Shown here: in pieces, positions 17,544-26,246 of the stretch | Layout: each line of letters starts with the position of its first letter | Numbering within the stretch: the first letter of the stretch is position 1 | Source: Limisphaerales bacterium | GTDB lineage: Bacteria > Verrucomicrobiota > Verrucomicrobiae > Limisphaerales > UBA11358 | Direction of reading: 5' to 3' | DNA: 27,295 bases | Assembly: GCA_003152145.1 (NCBI GenBank) | Contig: PLZL01000175.1 | Span: 1-27,295 of the forward strand | The notes under the pieces: model-generated | What the model saw: the letters and a program-made list of their open reading frames with translations, nothing else | The model's database searches: none | What the model was told of the DNA's origin: nothing | Position numbers and translations under genes: made by a program

Positions 17544-20396
17544 ATGAAGACTCAACTCAAAACAACACCCCTCGCGCGAACCGAGGCTCCGGCAATTTGC
17601 CGCGTTTCTGAACCCACATTACGGCGATTGACTCGACCTGGATGTCACAGGTTCGGAAGGCTTTCCATGGCATTGGCGTTTGTGTTCCTGGTGTCCATCA
17701 CGAATCCAAGGCTTTCGGTTCCCGCCGCATTTGCCGCTGACGAGATCTGCGCCTCCTGCGGTCAGGAGGTGCGCGTCAACGGGGAATTCGCGCATCGCAA
17801 GGACAACGCGTCCACCACCATCGAGGGCGCCACCGCCGACAATGCGGCGGCGTTTCGTGAAGAAATCAACGGGAAGAACTTCACCATCACCATCGCGCAT
17901 TTGCCTGCGGGCAGATACACGATCTCCATCGGCGAAGTGGAAACCCTGGCGGGCGCAGCCGGTGAGAGAGTGTTTGATGTGACTGCCGGCGACGTCGCGC
18001 TGGCGAAGAATTTCGACATCTTTGCCACCGCCGGCGGCGCGCGGAAAACCACTTCCATCACCGGCACGGTGCAGCATGAGGACGACACGATGAAAGGTCC
18101 GGTGACGATTACTTTTGCGGCGAGCCAGGGCAATGCCAAGTTCAACACCCTGGAGGTGAAAAATTCTTCGGGCATGTCGGTTGTCGCGTTCGAGGCTTCA
18201 GAGTTGGCGGACGCTTTCACCGGCGCCGCCGCGCGCGTTCCCGAAATCACCGACCCGCCAATCTGGCACGATCCGTCGCAGCCATTAAAGGCGCGTGCGA
18301 ATGATTTAATCCGCCGGATGTCGCTGGCCGAAAAGGTGGCGCAGTTGCAAAACGGCGCGCCGGGCATTCCGAGGATTGGGCTTCCGGCCTACAATTACTG
18401 GAACGAAGCGCTGCACGGCATCGCGAATGACGGCATCGCCACCGTGTTCCCCGAGCCGGTCGGCATGGCTTCCACGTGGAATCCGGAATTGCTGCACAAG
18501 GAAGGACACGTCGTCGGCGTTGAAGGCCGCGCCAAGTATAACGACTACGTTTCCAAACATGACGGCGACTCGAAATGGTGGACCGGTCTGACGTTCTGGA
18601 CGCCGAACATCAACATTTTCCGCGACCCGCGCTGGGGCCGCGGCCAGGAGACTTACGGGGAAGACCCGTTTTTAACGGCCATGCTCTCCGTGCCGTTCAT
18701 CCAGGGATTGCAGGGCGACGATCCCAATTACATGCTGGCAATGGCGTGCGCCAAACACTACGCGGCGCACAGCGGCCCGGAAGCAGACCGCCATCGCTAC
18801 AATGCCGTGCCGTCGGAACGCGATTTGTATGAAACGTATCTGCCACAGTTTGAGGCGGCGGTGCGCGAGGGACATGTCGGCGGCGTCATGGGCGCTTATA
18901 GCGCACTTTACGGCGTGCCGGACTGCGCCAGTTCCTTCCTGCTCGACGATCTGTTGCGCAAGCAATGGGGCTTTGAAGGTTACATCGTTTCGGACTGCGG
19001 CGCGATCGGCGACATTTCGAGCCAGCGGGCGCACCATTACGTGAACACGCCCGAGGAAGCGGCCGCGTTGGGCGTAAAGGCCGGCTGCGATCTTTGCTGC
19101 GGCGGAGAATACAATGCCTTGGCGCGCGCGGTGCAAAAAGGATTGGTCACGGAAAAGGAAATTGATAACGCGCTGTATTACACTTTGTGGACGCGCTTCC
19201 GACTTGGATTGTTTGATCCGGCGGAAAAGGTTCCGTATTCGAAAATCACCATCGCCGACAACGACACACCCGAAAGCCGGGACCTTGCGTTGCAAATTGC
19301 GCGGGAATCCTTGGTCTTGCTCAAGAACGATGGCATCCTCCCGCTCAACCCGGGCAAGCTCAAGCATATCGCCATCATCGGCCCGACTGCCGATTCGGTC
19401 TCGGCGCTACAGGGCAACTACAATGGATCGGCCTCACATCCGGTGACGATTTTGAAAGGCATTCGCCAGGTCCTGTCGAACCTGAACATCGAAGTGACCT
19501 ACACCCGAGGCTCTCCGTTGACAACCGAAGCCGGTCGGGGCTTCGGCCGTCGCGGCGGGGCTGCGGCTACTCCGCCTCGTCCGCCGGCGGAACTTCAGGC
19601 GGAAGCCATCAGCAACGCGCTCACGGCCGACGTCGTCATTTATGTCGGCGGCATCACTCCGGCGCAAGAAGGCGAAGGACATGACCGCAACAGCATTGAA
19701 TTGCCGCAAGTGCAGGAGGATCTCGTCCGCGCCCTTTACAAGACCGGCAAACCGATGGTGATGGTGAATTGCAGTGGATCCGACGTTGCGTTCCCGTGGG
19801 AAGCCACGAACCTGCCGGCGATTCTTCAGGCCTGGTATCCGGGTGAGTCGGGCGGTCAAGCCGTTGCCGAGGTTCTTTTTGGCAAGGTCAATCCCTCTGG
19901 TCATCTGCCGATGACGTTCTACCGGGCCACCACGGATTTGCCCGCCTTCACCAATTATTCCATGGCCAACCGCACCTACCGCTACTTCACCGGCCAGCCA
20001 CTCTACGCGTTTGGGCATGGCTTGAGCTACACCAAGTTCGATTTCCGCAGCGGCAAGCTGGAGTCGAAGAAAATGGCTGCCGATGGCACGGCGAAGGTGA
20101 CGTTCACACTGAAGAACAGTGGCAAAACGGACGGCGACGAAGTGGCGCAGGTTTATTTCCGCCACGTCAACTCCAATGTTCCGCAGCCGAAACTGGCCCT
20201 GTGCGGTTTCACCCGCGTGCATCTGAAACACGGCGAATCGAGCCGGGTCACGGTTGAAGTCCCCGCCGAACGCCTGCGCTACTGGGACACGGAGAAAAAA
20301 CAATACGTAGTTGAGCCGGGGAAGTATGAGTTACTCATCGGCGCAGCGTCCGACGACATCCGGCTCAAATTGCCCATGACAATCACCGCCCGGTGA
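17544..20396 (+). CDS. Exported GH3 beta-xylosidase-like enzyme with N-terminal malectin domain
   Basis: The protein has 950 aa from the ATG at 17544. The frame is open from a GTG at 17439 overlapping the GH31 stop. A third candidate is the ATG at 17667, six bases after GGAAGG (17655-17660), but that start lacks the positive n-region (RRLTRPGCHRFGR) the signal peptide needs. After export (PAAFAA) comes a malectin-like domain (about residues 60-210: AHRKDNASTTI, RVFDVTAGDVALAKNFDIFATAGG, NAKFNTLEV). The GH3 barrel follows with YNYWNEALHGIA, RDPRWGRGQETYGEDP, CAKHYAAHSGPE and nucleophile Asp484 in IVSDCGAIGD. The second GH3 domain has LVLLKNDGILPL and GEGHDRNSIELPQ, and a fibronectin-III-like end domain has VAQVYFRHV. 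A Gly/Arg insert (GRGFGRRGG, near 19533) lies in a loop. Substrate class is best matched by xylan 1,4-beta-xylosidases. Confidence 0.9.
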   Translation: MKTQLKTTPLARTEAPAICRVSEPTLRRLTRPGCHRFGRLSMALAFVFLVSITNPRLSVPAAFAADEICASCGQEVRVNGEFAHRKDNASTTIEGATADNAAAFREEINGKNFTITIAHLPAGRYTISIGEVETLAGAAGERVFDVTAGDVALAKNFDIFATAGGARKTTSITGTVQHEDDTMKGPVTITFAASQGNAKFNTLEVKNSSGMSVVAFEASELADAFTGAAARVPEITDPPIWHDPSQPLKARANDLIRRMSLAEKVAQLQNGAPGIPRIGLPAYNYWNEALHGIANDGIATVFPEPVGMASTWNPELLHKEGHVVGVEGRAKYNDYVSKHDGDSKWWTGLTFWTPNINIFRDPRWGRGQETYGEDPFLTAMLSVPFIQGLQGDDPNYMLAMACAKHYAAHSGPEADRHRYNAVPSERDLYETYLPQFEAAVREGHVGGVMGAYSALYGVPDCASSFLLDDLLRKQWGFEGYIVSDCGAIGDISSQRAHHYVNTPEEAAALGVKAGCDLCCGGEYNALARAVQKGLVTEKEIDNALYYTLWTRFRLGLFDPAEKVPYSKITIADNDTPESRDLALQIARESLVLLKNDGILPLNPGKLKHIAIIGPTADSVSALQGNYNGSASHPVTILKGIRQVLSNLNIEVTYTRGSPLTTEAGRGFGRRGGAAATPPRPPAELQAEAISNALTADVVIYVGGITPAQEGEGHDRNSIELPQVQEDLVRALYKTGKPMVMVNCSGSDVAFPWEATNLPAILQAWYPGESGGQAVAEVLFGKVNPSGHLPMTFYRATTDLPAFTNYSMANRTYRYFTGQPLYAFGHGLSYTKFDFRSGKLESKKMAADGTAKVTFTLKNSGKTDGDEVAQVYFRHVNSNVPQPKLALCGFTRVHLKHGESSRVTVEVPAERLRYWDTEKKQYVVEPGKYELLIGAASDDIRLKLPMTITAR

Positions 20397-20432
20397 AATT
20401 AAAGAACAAACAACAACCAGAACCTGATAATT

Positions 20433-21071
20433 ATGAAAAACATTCTTCCTCAACCTATCTGTATCTGCGCAACGGCTTGCGTTTTGATTTTCGCGACCGG
20501 TTGCCAGACTCAAAATCAAAGTTCCACACAGCCCGCACCGGCCGCGACGCAAGCTTCTGTCGCACCGATACCGGCAGCAGCCCCAGCGCCGGCAGCACCG
20601 GCTCCTGTGACCACGCCTTCGGTCATCCGGATCAAAGCCGGTTCCACCTCGCCATTCACCGATTCGAGCGGCAACGTTTGGCAGGGCGAAAAGGGATTCA
20701 ATGGGGGCGACACGATTGACCGTGACGCCAGCACGTCCATCGCCAACACAAAGGACTCCGGACTGTTCCTCTCGGAACATTACAGCATGGATTCTGTTAC
20801 GCTCGATGTTCCGAACGGCAAATACCTCGCCAAGCTCTACTTCGCCGAAACCTATGAAGGCGTCTCCGGTTCCGGCCAGCGTGTTTTTTCCTTCAATGTG
20901 CAGGGCCACGAGTTCAAGGATTTTGACGTTTGGGTCAAAGCCGGCGGATCGAACCGCGCTTACATCGAAACCGTCCCGGTTGAAGTGACCGATGGTAAAT
21001 TCAAAATCACCTTCACCAGCAACGTTGAAAATCCGGAGATCAACGCGATTGAGCTTGTGCCGCAACCTTAA
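20433..21071 (+). CDS. Malectin-domain lipoprotein
   Basis: The protein has 212 aa. The hydrophobic segment ICATACVLIFATG ends at lipobox Cys24, so it should be a lipoprotein. A Pro/Ala/Thr-rich linker (about residues 30-62) leads to one malectin-type beta-sandwich: IRIKAGSTSPFTDSSGNVWQ, FNGGDTIDRDASTSIANTKDSGLF, YLAKLYFAETY, FSFNVQGHEFKDFDVW and GKFKITFTSNVENPEINAIEL. Malectin modules bind glucose-type oligosaccharides in eukaryotes, and in bacteria they usually accompany glycosidases. With no catalytic motif it is best seen as a cell-surface glycan-binding protein. It is 36 bp behind the GH3 gene, whose N-terminus has a related domain, and ends the plus-strand operon. Confidence 0.8.
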   Translation: MKNILPQPICICATACVLIFATGCQTQNQSSTQPAPAATQASVAPIPAAAPAPAAPAPVTTPSVIRIKAGSTSPFTDSSGNVWQGEKGFNGGDTIDRDASTSIANTKDSGLFLSEHYSMDSVTLDVPNGKYLAKLYFAETYEGVSGSGQRVFSFNVQGHEFKDFDVWVKAGGSNRAYIETVPVEVTDGKFKITFTSNVENPEINAIELVPQP

Positions 21072-21147
21072 TTCCACCTGGTTGCGACGGTGAAGAAATC
21101 GGACAGGGGTGGTTTCAATGTGATCCCCCGTATTGTTGGACGAATCG

Positions 21148-21598
21148 TCATTTAAGTTCGGTGACCTTGTAACCCAGCAATGGCAACATTATCTGCGCAT
21201 GTCGGGTTCCCACCTGCCGGAGCGAACGGCGGCGTAGAAATAGAATTTCCCGTTCCTCTCGATGGCTTGCGACGCCCACGCGTCGCGCGTCGCCCATTTG
21301 AAATCCGTCACGCGCATGATGGGCCCGTGAGCGGTCCAGGTCTTCATGTCTTTGGATGAAAAGCAAAGCCAGTCCCACATGGTGAACATCTCCCTGCCCT
21401 TCGCCTCGTCGTGACCGGTGTAAAGATAAACGGCGTCGTTATAAACCAGCGCCGCCGGGTCGGCGGTGAAGGCGTTCGTGACGAGGGGACTTCCCGCGAC
21501 GGTGAATGTTTCGGCGTTTGAGCTAAGACTGGCCGCACACAGCACGGTGAAAACTTGGGTAACTGCCTTCCTGCCCACCACATAAAACCATTTTTCAT
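21148..21598 (-). pseudogene. Broken GH43 gene (frameshifted start, central part lost)
   Basis: The recognisable part is a GH43 N-terminus: a signal-peptide-like stretch (GRKAVTQVFTVLCAASLSSNAE), then NAFTADPAALVYNDAVYLYTGHDEA (base Asp in TADPA), WLCFSSKDMKTWTAHG and DAWASQAIERNGKFYFYAAVR. The frame stops at 21189 about 110 residues into a domain that needs about 300. Just before the stop the next frame reads QIMLPLLGYKVTELK and ends at 21148, which could be the old C-terminus after an internal deletion. At the 5' end the natural ATG (21596-21598), 11 bases after AAGGA, is followed by five A's (21591-21595). Six A's would join MKKWFYVVGRK... perfectly to the GH43 frame, so one base appears lost. 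A GTG at 21581 could still start a truncated product. Confidence 0.75.
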
Positions 21599-21630
21599 TT
21601 CGTGTCGTTTCCTTTTTCGATGTGGAGCCA

Positions 21631-23268
21631 TCAACTTGTCGTGATTTTGTAAACGATGGCAATGTCGCTTGGTCTTTTCATCGGCGCTTCGATGATCAGG
21701 CCATCGCTTGCCTGCGACCATTTGATTTTTTCGCCGCTTCCGAGCAATTGAATTTTCTTGATGGGCTTGTCGAGCAATCCGGCGGACGGGCCGAATGATT
21801 TGATGACGACGGCATTGGTCGGCCAGCCGAGTTCGATGGCGTAAATGACCTTGCCCTTCGAGGTAAAACGAAAATCCGCCGCGGTCATTGGCCTGCCCCG
21901 GCCTTCATTGAATCCTTGCGCGCTCAACGCCGCCCCTTGGGATGCCGGACCTTCGCCAAAAACCTTCCACGGGCGCGTGCTGAATATGCATTCGCGATTC
22001 ACAACCATCCAGTCGGCGATGCCTTGCACAATTTTCAATTCCTTCTCGTCAATCGTCCCGTCGCCGCGCACGGGCACGTTCAGCAGCAAATTTCCATTCT
22101 TGCTCACGATGTCGCAGAGCATCTGGATGACGGTCCTGGCGCTTTTGTAACCGTTGCGATTGTAAACATTGCGGTCATAATGCCAGTTGCCCAGGCAGGT
22201 GTCGGTCTGCCACGGATGCAGCAGAATGGTCGGGCTGACGCCGCGTTCAATGTCCCAGGCCATGCATTGCTGCTCGTCGGCATCAAGGATCTTGCCAAAC
22301 AACACGCCGTCGTCCTTCTTGCCATGCCACTGGTTGTTGCGATTGTAAAAATGCGCTGCGATTTTCAACCCCGCGTCGCTCACCGGCCAGAGCGGCAGCG
22401 CGGTGTCGTCGAAATAAATCAGGTTCGGATGATACTTGTCAATCAGGTCAATCGTGCGGTTGTAGAATTTGTCGCAATACGCCTGGTCGGGAATTACCAC
22501 GCCGTTGCCCCAGTCCCATTGCGAGTGAATGGTGTTCGGATTGTTCCAGCCCTGACTGTGGGGATGGTTTTGCGCATACAAATCCTGCGGGTCGAATCCG
22601 TCCCACCATTTGCCTGCGCCGTCGGCCTTCGTCAAAGTGCCGTCGTAAGCCTGCGCCGGCTCATACCACGACCACGCGTGCGCGGCATGAACGCTCACAC
22701 CAAAGCGCAGGCCGTTTTTCCGCGCAGCCTTTGCCCAGCCGCCAATCAGGTCTTTTCTCGGCCCGACGTTGACGGAATTCCATGGCTGATATTTCGAATT
22801 CCAATTGTCGAAATTGTCGTGATGGTTCGCGAGCGCGAAAAAATACTGCGCGCCGGCGCGCTTGTAGAGTTCCATCAATTTTTCCGGGTCCCAGTTTTCC
22901 GCGTGCCACTCACGAATGACGTCCTTGAATCCAAAGTCCAGCGGCGAGCCGTAATGGTTGGTGTGGAAACGATGCTGTGCGCTGCCGGTTTGATACATCC
23001 CGCGGGCATACCAGTCGCCATCCTCTGGCTGGCATTGCGGCCCCCAATGCGCCCAGATGCCAAACTTCGCGTCTCGAAACCATTGCGGCGTCTGGTATTG
23101 CTTGAGCGATTGCCACGTCGGCTGGAATTTCCCTGACGCAACCGGTTCCTCGTTCGTGCTGACAATAATTTTTGGCGTCAGCGTCGTTGGAATGGCCTCG
23201 GCGTTAAATGACAGAGAAATGCCAAAAGACGTTGTCAAAAAAAAGATTCGTTGAAGAGTCGTTCGCAT
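21631..23268 (-). CDS. Exported GH29 alpha-L-fucosidase-like enzyme
   Basis: The protein has 545 aa from the ATG at 23268; the frame is open to 23421, but only this Met begins a signal peptide (MRTTLQRIFFLTTSFGISLSFNAEA). GH29 features in order are: WFRDAKFGIWAHWGPQCQPEDGDWYARGMY, WDPEKLMELYKRAGAQYFFALANHHDNFDNWNSKYQPWNSV, KNGLRFGVSVHAAHAW, nucleophile region PNLIYFDDTALPLWP (Asp287 or the next Asp), and SKNGNLLLNVPVRGDGTIDE. A C-terminal beta-domain carries RFTSKGKVIYAIELGWP and VYKITTS. The family removes terminal L-fucose with retention. The unusually Trp-rich, His/Trp insert around residues 190-255 differs from the best-known fucosidases, so the exact sugar is less certain than the family. 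It is followed 49 bp downstream by the broken GH43 gene and lies downstream of the GH30 gene. Confidence 0.88.
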   Translation of the reverse strand: MRTTLQRIFFLTTSFGISLSFNAEAIPTTLTPKIIVSTNEEPVASGKFQPTWQSLKQYQTPQWFRDAKFGIWAHWGPQCQPEDGDWYARGMYQTGSAQHRFHTNHYGSPLDFGFKDVIREWHAENWDPEKLMELYKRAGAQYFFALANHHDNFDNWNSKYQPWNSVNVGPRKDLIGGWAKAARKNGLRFGVSVHAAHAWSWYEPAQAYDGTLTKADGAGKWWDGFDPQDLYAQNHPHSQGWNNPNTIHSQWDWGNGVVIPDQAYCDKFYNRTIDLIDKYHPNLIYFDDTALPLWPVSDAGLKIAAHFYNRNNQWHGKKDDGVLFGKILDADEQQCMAWDIERGVSPTILLHPWQTDTCLGNWHYDRNVYNRNGYKSARTVIQMLCDIVSKNGNLLLNVPVRGDGTIDEKELKIVQGIADWMVVNRECIFSTRPWKVFGEGPASQGAALSAQGFNEGRGRPMTAADFRFTSKGKVIYAIELGWPTNAVVIKSFGPSAGLLDKPIKKIQLLGSGEKIKWSQASDGLIIEAPMKRPSDIAIVYKITTS

Positions 23269-23350
23269 GTTTATCCGAAAAGGGTTATTGCGCGCAAGCG
23301 TGGCGCAGATTGCTGTTGAGTGAAGAATTTTGGATTTCATTGGCGTTAAT

Positions 23351-25858
23351 CTATTTGACCAGCCGGAAAAACTGAAGCGCATTGGTGGCTGGAAACGTGA
23401 GCAGATAATTTGTGCCGACAATCTGCAGCACCGCCGCCGTGACGGCCGCCCAATTTCCTGACGTGAGATTTGTGGCAGACTGCAAGGTGAAACCTGCCGA
23501 CGCCACCGGCCATGACATGTTAAGATTGGTCCCGGACATCGAAAAGGCGGCGACGGGGCTGTTGGGGCTTAACAACTGATCTGGTCCCAAGGCGTCAGTC
23601 GCTGCAACCTCGGCCGAAGAAAGCGCGACATTGTAAATGCGAAACTCGTCAATCGAGCCGTTGAGGTAAGGATCGGGCCACTGCGACTTGCCGATGTAGT
23701 TGTTGGCGGTGCTGCCGAGGCTGGACGGCTTGAGTGTCATCGCGTTGTTGGTTCCGACTGCGACGCCATTCAGATAAAGGATTCCCGTGTTCCCATTGAG
23801 TGTCACTACGACATGATACCAGTTGCCCGCGGCCAAAGCGGACGTGCCGGTGATCTGCTGCTCACCTCCGTTGCCGCTCGTGGTGATGGCAAAGCGCAAC
23901 CGGCTGGTGCTGCCGTTCTGTGGCGTCAGGAACATGTAGGTCGTGGTGTTGTTGCCGAAATCAAAAATGCGGTTCCAGTTGGTTGTTGAATTCAGCTTCA
24001 CCCAGGCCTCCATCGTGAAATTGCTCAACGTGCTGACAATACCTGCTGGCAGACCGGCGTATTGCGATGAGCCGCCCGTCAAGGCCAACTGCCCGCCCGA
24101 AAGCGTGCCGCCGTTGGGCAGGGTGCCGGTCCAAGCCGGACCGCCCGCGGCATCCGCCGTGCTGGCGCCGCCCGCCTCGCTGAAGCTATAGCGATGGGCG
24201 AGTGCGGGCACCGGCACCGTGCTGAAGGACCAGACCGCGCCGACATTGGTGTTGGCGCCGATTATTTCGTCCACGCGCCAGAAATTGGCCGTTCCCCCAG
24301 CCAGCAGCGGATAGAGATTGGTGGTGGTCACGATCCCCAGGAATTGTGGCGACGCCGGTATGGCCTGCGCAACGGCATTGGAATCTGTTCCCAGATAGAC
24401 CGCGTGCGCCAGCGCGTTGCTCCCCGGCGTCCAGCTTAACGGGGAATTCCACGCGATGCCAGCCGCGCCATTGGTCGGTGACGGGTTCGTGGCCGGGCCG
24501 ACGTAAACATTTTGATCGAGCACGACGGTCGTGACCGACTGCGGCGGCAACGCCTGCGGACTGGCCAGAGAGCCGAGCGATAGAAACGTGTTGGTGCAGG
24601 CCACGGTGTTGGTGCCCGCCGTCTGATACGCGCTGGATTTGCCGACGCTGAACGTGCCGAAGTTAAAAGACATCGAAGACGATGCGCTGGCACTGCTATT
24701 GATCAAGACCACCACCAGCCGCAATCCGTCCGGCGAAAGATAGGCCGAGCTTGAAACGTTGTTGTCGTTGTCCGTGGCGCTCACGCGCTTGAATCCGGGG
24801 TTGATGAAATAGGAGAAGTGTTTCATCGCCCAATAGCTGGGCATGCGATACCAGCCGTGCGATTCCGTGAGCGCGGCCGGCGCATTCGTCCAACTGCTCG
24901 AGTTCCCTCCATTTTCGATTTCCACCAGGCCACCACCGGGGACCGGCCAGGCCAGATTCCAGAAATTAAAGCCCGAATCCTGCCCGAGCGTGAGGCAGTT
25001 GTGAATCAAAGTGGCGGCGCCAATCAAATCGTCTACGCCAAATTCCGTCATGAAGTGCGGTTTGCTTGGGAAAATATTGGTTGACGAACTCAAATCACTG
25101 TTGTTGCCGCCGTATAAATGATAATTAATCCCGTAGAAACTGTTCGAGTGCAAAGTCGCCGCGTAGTTCGCCAGGTCGTTGTAGGCAATGTGGACGACTT
25201 CCGGTGCCAGCAGTTTTGGCGGCGCCGGCAGATTCGTCAGCTTGCCATAGACCGCATCCAGTGCCTTGGAGTAGCTCGCGTAATTGGTTCCGTTCACCGT
25301 ATCCTCGGTCGGATGAAAGACGCAGGAATCATAACCGGCCACCCAGTCCGGTTCGTTCTGGATGCTGATCCACTTCGGCGAAACGCCATTGGATTTATAT
25401 GCCTGTAGCGAGTCATACCAATACTGCGCAAACCGGTCGTAAGCAAAGGTGCCGTCGCTGTTGGTGATCAGTGTCCCGCCATTGGCCACCTGCCCGTTGC
25501 TCTTTAAAAACGCCGGCGGTGCCCAGGAACTCATATAGACCTGAACCGGATGCCCCAGGACGCGGTTGGCGTTGGCGACAACATCGAAGGCAGCGGAATC
25601 AAACGTGGTGATTGATGACTGGTAACGATACCAGTCTCCCAGCCGCAGCATCGAAAGGTTCAATCCGGCAAAAATGTTCGTGTAAATTTCCAGTTTGTAG
25701 GGATGACCGGTGAGATTCCCCACCCAAAAGCACGTCGCCCCACCTAGTCCTTCAATCGTTTGGTAAGTCGCGGAGATGTTAATCGTGGTTGTGGCTGCCC
25801 GGACTGGCATGGCAGCCAGGGTCGTGAGCACGCAAAAAATCGAGACCAACCTTGGCAT
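23351..25858 (-). CDS. Secreted multidomain GH30 xylanase-like enzyme with LamG domain and Verrucomicrobia-type C-terminal domain
   Basis: The protein has 835 aa from the ATG at 25858, six bases after AGGA; in-frame upstream ATGs (25936, 25882) lie before a long non-signal stretch. The signal peptide ends MPVRA. The GH30 barrel has IEGLGGATCFW, LSMLRLGDWYRYQ, MSSWAPPAFLKSNG, acid/base Glu169 in WISIQNEPDW and nucleophile Glu272 in HFMTEFGVDD. The GH30 side beta-domain runs to about residue 450. An Fn3-like part (GAAGIAWNSPLSWTPGSNALAHAVYLGTD), a LamG/concanavalin domain (about 557-745, ending IDEFRIYNVALSSAEVAA) and a tail domain (FTLQSATNLTSGNWAAV ... LQFFRLVK) follow. The family cleaves beta-1,4-xylan, often next to glucuronosyl branches. 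The LamG and tail suggest glycan binding and surface display or secretion. Confidence 0.88.
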   Translation of the reverse strand: MPRLVSIFCVLTTLAAMPVRAATTTINISATYQTIEGLGGATCFWVGNLTGHPYKLEIYTNIFAGLNLSMLRLGDWYRYQSSITTFDSAAFDVVANANRVLGHPVQVYMSSWAPPAFLKSNGQVANGGTLITNSDGTFAYDRFAQYWYDSLQAYKSNGVSPKWISIQNEPDWVAGYDSCVFHPTEDTVNGTNYASYSKALDAVYGKLTNLPAPPKLLAPEVVHIAYNDLANYAATLHSNSFYGINYHLYGGNNSDLSSSTNIFPSKPHFMTEFGVDDLIGAATLIHNCLTLGQDSGFNFWNLAWPVPGGGLVEIENGGNSSSWTNAPAALTESHGWYRMPSYWAMKHFSYFINPGFKRVSATDNDNNVSSSAYLSPDGLRLVVVLINSSASASSSMSFNFGTFSVGKSSAYQTAGTNTVACTNTFLSLGSLASPQALPPQSVTTVVLDQNVYVGPATNPSPTNGAAGIAWNSPLSWTPGSNALAHAVYLGTDSNAVAQAIPASPQFLGIVTTTNLYPLLAGGTANFWRVDEIIGANTNVGAVWSFSTVPVPALAHRYSFSEAGGASTADAAGGPAWTGTLPNGGTLSGGQLALTGGSSQYAGLPAGIVSTLSNFTMEAWVKLNSTTNWNRIFDFGNNTTTYMFLTPQNGSTSRLRFAITTSGNGGEQQITGTSALAAGNWYHVVVTLNGNTGILYLNGVAVGTNNAMTLKPSSLGSTANNYIGKSQWPDPYLNGSIDEFRIYNVALSSAEVAATDALGPDQLLSPNSPVAAFSMSGTNLNMSWPVASAGFTLQSATNLTSGNWAAVTAAVLQIVGTNYLLTFPATNALQFFRLVK

Positions 25859-25864
25859 AAACTG

Positions 25865-25868
25865 TCCT
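25865..25868 (-). promoter_or_regulatory. Ribosome-binding site of the GH30 gene
   Basis: AGGA on the minus strand, six bases before the ATG at 25858. It decides this start over the upstream in-frame ATGs. Confidence 0.6.
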
Positions 25869-25932
25869 TTGTCGAAATGCATTAGCCTGGAGGTTTCGAG
25901 ATATTGAATGTGCTGAATCGGTGTGGTCATGG

Positions 25933-26100
25933 TCAAAATGGCGGCCCGACGAGGATGCGATAAAAATTCATCGGCTCGTTCGTAATGCTATTCATCCAGA
26001 CAAATGGCATCGGCGGAGAATTGGTTGTTAAGACGGCACTCCAGTCCACAAGGTTGGTCTCACAATTAACTTGGCCGCACACAATACGATGCGCCAAATT
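25933..26100 (-). pseudogene. Remnant of the C-terminal domain of a secreted Verrucomicrobia-type protein
   Basis: Read on the minus strand and ending at the TGA at 25933-25935, the frame gives CETNLVDWSAVLTTNSPP, then MPFVWMNSITNEP, then MNFYRILVGPPF. The layout 'TNLxxW ... PFxW ... FYR' with a stop soon after is the end of the beta-domain that closes many secreted Verrucomicrobia proteins, and the intact GH30 protein ends with a related form (ATNLTSGNW ... FFRLVK). The frame is closed by a stop a few codons upstream, at about 26117, and has no plausible start, so it is a leftover tail without its enzyme. It sits directly upstream of the GH30 gene. Confidence 0.6.
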
Positions 26101-26210
26101 AGCCGGTTGAGGCAGTTAACGAGCGGAAGCCCGGCTGGCCGAATTTCGACGATTTTATTGGCAATCATTGATTTGAAATGATCCTTCACTATTCTAGGAC
26201 ATGCCTCGAT

Positions 26211-26246
26211 TTATGGGAGAGGCGGTCCGACGAGGATGCGGAAAAA
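26211..26246 (-). pseudogene. Second decayed C-terminal tail (FFRILVGPPLP-stop)
   Basis: On the minus strand the last codons before the TAA at 26211-26213 read FFRILVGPPLP, almost the same ending as the remnant at 25933. An in-frame stop lies immediately upstream. At DNA level the pair shows as a direct repeat: GGCGG-C/T-CCGACGAGGATGCG followed by an A-rich run, at 25940 and 26221 on the plus strand. Confidence 0.5.

Noticed and set aside
21072..21147. Bidirectional terminator between the converging arms
   Set aside because: I found only weak short complementary runs (CCACC...GGTGG with a long loop) and no T run, so a terminator cannot be supported.
21916..23136. 406-residue plus-strand open frame opposite GH29
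   Set aside because: Val/Arg-rich shadow frame; the minus strand carries a clear GH29 enzyme.
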